Shown here in pieces: positions 62,287 through 64,000 of a DNA stretch of 64,000 nt. Numbering within the stretch: position 1 is the stretch's first letter; the number at the start of each line of letters is the position of its first letter. This stretch comes from Rhodobacter sp. GTDB taxonomy: Bacteria > Pseudomonadota > Alphaproteobacteria > Rhodobacterales > Rhodobacteraceae. The notes under the pieces were generated by a model, which worked only from the letters and a program-made list of their open reading frames with translations, made no database searches and was not told where the DNA came from. Both the position numbers and the translations under genes were made by a program. The DNA lies in assembly GCA_020637515.1 (NCBI GenBank), contig JACKKG010000001.1, forward strand, positions 3,068,501-3,132,500. Direction: 5' to 3'.

Positions 62287-63078
62287 ATGAGCGCATCGAA
62301 CGTCTTGCAACAACTCGCCGGGCTGCTGGCCTCGGGCGGGATCGAAGTGGTGGATTGCACGGGCACGCTGGGCCCGGACACGCCGCTTCTGAAGCTGCCG
62401 CCAGAGCTGGCCAAGGACACGCCTCCGATCAAGATCCACCGCATCAGCGAATACGACAGCGACGGCCCCTTCTGGGCCTGGAACTGGCTGGAGCTGGGCG
62501 AGCACTCGGGCACGCATTTCGACGCGCCGCACCACTGGATCACCGGCAAGGACTATTCCGACGGCTTCACCGACACGCTGGACATCCAGCGCGTGGTGGC
62601 GCCGGTGAACGTGCTGGACTTCAGCGCCGAATGCGCCGCCGACCCCGACTTTCTGCTGACCATCGACCACGTCAACGCCTGGGAGGCCCAGCACGGCCCG
62701 ATCAACGCCGGCGAATGGGTCGTGCTGCGGTCGGATTGGGACCGCCGCGCGCATGACGAGGCGCTGTTCCTGAACGCCAACGAAACCGGCCCGCACACCC
62801 CGGGACCGACCGCCGAGGTCATCCAGCACCTGATCGACAAGGGCATCGTCGGCTGGGGCAGCCAGTGCATCGGCACCGACGCGGGCCTGGCCGGCGGCAT
62901 GACGCCGCCCTTCCCCGCGCACAACCTGCTGCACGCGAACAACCGCTTCGGCCTGGCCTCGCTGGCCAATCTGGACAAGCTGCCCGCCAAGGGCGCGATC
63001 CTGATCGCGGCACCCCTGAAGATCGTGCATGGCACCGGCTCGCCCATCCGGGCGCTGGCGCTGGTGCCAAAGGGCTGA
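62287..63078 (+). CDS. Cyclase-family metal-dependent hydrolase (isatin hydrolase/kynurenine formamidase type)
   Basis: A 263-residue hydrolase. The metal motif HxGTHxDxPxH is intact (His73, His77, Asp79, His83; GEHSGTHFDAPHH), with DGPFWAWNWLELGEHSGTH and IGTDAGLAGG. The surrounding pattern (FW-WN, HW-TGKD) fits isatin hydrolases as I recall them better than classical KynB. It is a close paralogue of the C-terminal half of the fusion at 49150. AGGGAGA precedes the ATG. The next flavoprotein gene follows 5 bases later. Confidence 0.88.
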   Translation: MSASNVLQQLAGLLASGGIEVVDCTGTLGPDTPLLKLPPELAKDTPPIKIHRISEYDSDGPFWAWNWLELGEHSGTHFDAPHHWITGKDYSDGFTDTLDIQRVVAPVNVLDFSAECAADPDFLLTIDHVNAWEAQHGPINAGEWVVLRSDWDRRAHDEALFLNANETGPHTPGPTAEVIQHLIDKGIVGWGSQCIGTDAGLAGGMTPPFPAHNLLHANNRFGLASLANLDKLPAKGAILIAAPLKIVHGTGSPIRALALVPKG

Positions 63079-63083
63079 TCGCC

Positions 63084-64000
63084 ATGGCCGCCGATCACGT
63101 CATCATCGGGTCCGGGATCAACGGACTGGTCGCCGCCGCGCTGCTGGCGCTGAAGGGCGACAAGGTCACGGTGCTGGAACGCGAGGACCGGCTGGGGGGA
63201 TGCCTGTTCACCGATCAGGCGACCCTGCCGGGGTTCAACCATGACGTGATGGCGGCCACCTGGGTCTTGTTCATGACCTCGCCTGCGGGGGCGGCGCTGG
63301 GGCCGCATCTGGCGAAACACGGGTTCGAATATTGCCACACGCAGACGCCGACCGCCGTGCTGCGCCCGGACGGCACGGCCCTGGTCTTTACCATGGACCA
63401 GGCCGAAAACATCCGCCGCTTCAATGCACTGGCCGCCGGCGACGGCGACCAGCACGCGCGCGACGTGGGCCAGCTGGCGGCGGATGCGCCGTTTCTCTTT
63501 GCCCTGCTGGGCGGCCCGTTGTGGAGCTGGGGCACGGCGAAGCTGCTGTTCGGACAAGTGCGCAAGCGCGGCCTCAGGGGGCTGGCTGCCTGGATGGGCA
63601 GCGCGCTGGCGCCGGCCCGCGGCTGGCTTGAGGCGCGCTATAAAAGCCCCTTGGTGCACGCGCTCTGGGCGCCCTGGTGCCTGCACACCGGCTTGACGCC
63701 CGAATCGACCTATTCCGCCCAGATGGGCAAGGTCATCGCCTTTGCCCTCGAAGCGGCCGGCGCGCCGGTGGTCAAGGGCGGGTCCGGTGCCGGGGTCGCG
63801 GCCTTCAAGGCCTTGATCGAGGCCCAGGGCGGCACCTTGCGCACCGGCGCCGACGTGGAGCGGATCCTGACCGACAACGGCCGCGTCAGCGGCGTGCGGC
63901 TGACCACGGGCGAGACGATCGCGACCCGCTCGGTGCTGGCCTCGGTCGCGCCCGGGCAGCTCTACAGCCGGCTTCTGGATGGCGTGGACCTGCCGCGCGA
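63084..64000 (+). CDS. Second phytoene desaturase-like FAD oxidoreductase, N-terminal part
   Basis: The frame runs from ATG 63084 to the right edge (305 complete codons visible). The dinucleotide motif is IIGSGINGLVAAALLALKG, followed by LEREDRLGGCLFTDQATLPGF and, near residue 230, VVKGGSGAGVAAF. It is the same broad family as the protein at 60618 but clearly diverged. It forms an operon with the cyclase and probably acts on the same pathway. Confidence 0.82.
   Translation, partial: MAADHVIIGSGINGLVAAALLALKGDKVTVLEREDRLGGCLFTDQATLPGFNHDVMAATWVLFMTSPAGAALGPHLAKHGFEYCHTQTPTAVLRPDGTALVFTMDQAENIRRFNALAAGDGDQHARDVGQLAADAPFLFALLGGPLWSWGTAKLLFGQVRKRGLRGLAAWMGSALAPARGWLEARYKSPLVHALWAPWCLHTGLTPESTYSAQMGKVIAFALEAAGAPVVKGGSGAGVAAFKALIEAQGGTLRTGADVERILTDNGRVSGVRLTTGETIATRSVLASVAPGQLYSRLLDGVDLPR

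Noticed and set aside
42590..64000. The accessory region as a genomic island or prophage
   Set aside because: No integrase, transposase, tRNA target or direct repeats were seen, and GC content and codon use look like the rest apart from small AT-rich promoter patches.

Overview
The window is a high-GC, gene-dense segment of an alphaproteobacterial chromosome, most likely from the order Rhodobacterales. The evidence is the gene order miaB / phoH-ybeY-corC-lnt-metK, a SAM/SAH-type riboswitch in front of metK (a family I know essentially only from Rhodobacterales), a DUF6476-type protein, a DUF5368 protein beside a sulfide:quinone oxidoreductase-like flavoprotein, and a dispersed GC-rich hairpin repeat of the kind seen in this family. 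I see no phage or transposase genes, CRISPR arrays, rRNA or tRNA.

Layout. 1-9266: housekeeping genes for tRNA modification (trmB, miaB), an OmpA-like protein and a lipoprotein sharing a domain, and the phoH-ybeY-corC-lnt-metK group. 9391-16125 (minus strand): nagA and the urea ABC transporter urtABCDE. 16494-20655: a MarR-like regulator divergent from a fused 5-oxoprolinase/hydantoinase. 20791-25400 (minus): the phosphate transporter pstSCAB behind a candidate Pho box. 25588-34049 (minus): sugar kinase, SRPBCC protein, squalene/phytoene synthase-like protein, hydrolase, a small XRE/membrane-protein operon with two palindromic sites, cimA, and cysS preceded by a Cys-rich 14-codon leader ORF. 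34130-36540: an SQR-like flavoprotein with DUF5368, divergent from an Rrf2 regulator, with SqrR-type and FNR-type boxes between them. 36584-42554: envelope and housekeeping genes (aspartic protease, MarC, peptidoglycan-binding protein, ABC-F, MFS exporter, ndk).

42590-64000 is an accessory catabolic region and the most interesting part. A GntR regulator is divergent from a plus-strand operon (43472-51129) holding an SRPBCC protein, a DUF1445 hydro-lyase, an amino-acid-type binding protein and permease without an ATPase, a complete TRAP transporter (DctPQM) and a 659-residue fusion of a kynureninase-like PLP enzyme with a kynurenine formamidase/isatin hydrolase-type cyclase. Facing it are a flavin reductase, a styrene/indole monooxygenase-like flavoprotein and an SDR, divergent from an AraC regulator: the combination of genes used for indole oxidation (iif/ind type). 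Next come a dipeptide-type ABC transporter, two phytoene-desaturase-like flavoproteins and a stand-alone copy of the cyclase. A 12-base motif (TATGCRTTTGCA) occurs once at the AraC divergent promoter and once at the cyclase divergent promoter, suggesting one regulon. I infer that the region takes up and degrades an indole- or tryptophan-derived aromatic compound. The substrate is not shown by the sequence.

Regulatory signals are rich. Three transporter operons carry an intrinsic terminator between the binding-protein gene and the permease gene. Several regulators have convincing palindromes in their own divergent promoters.
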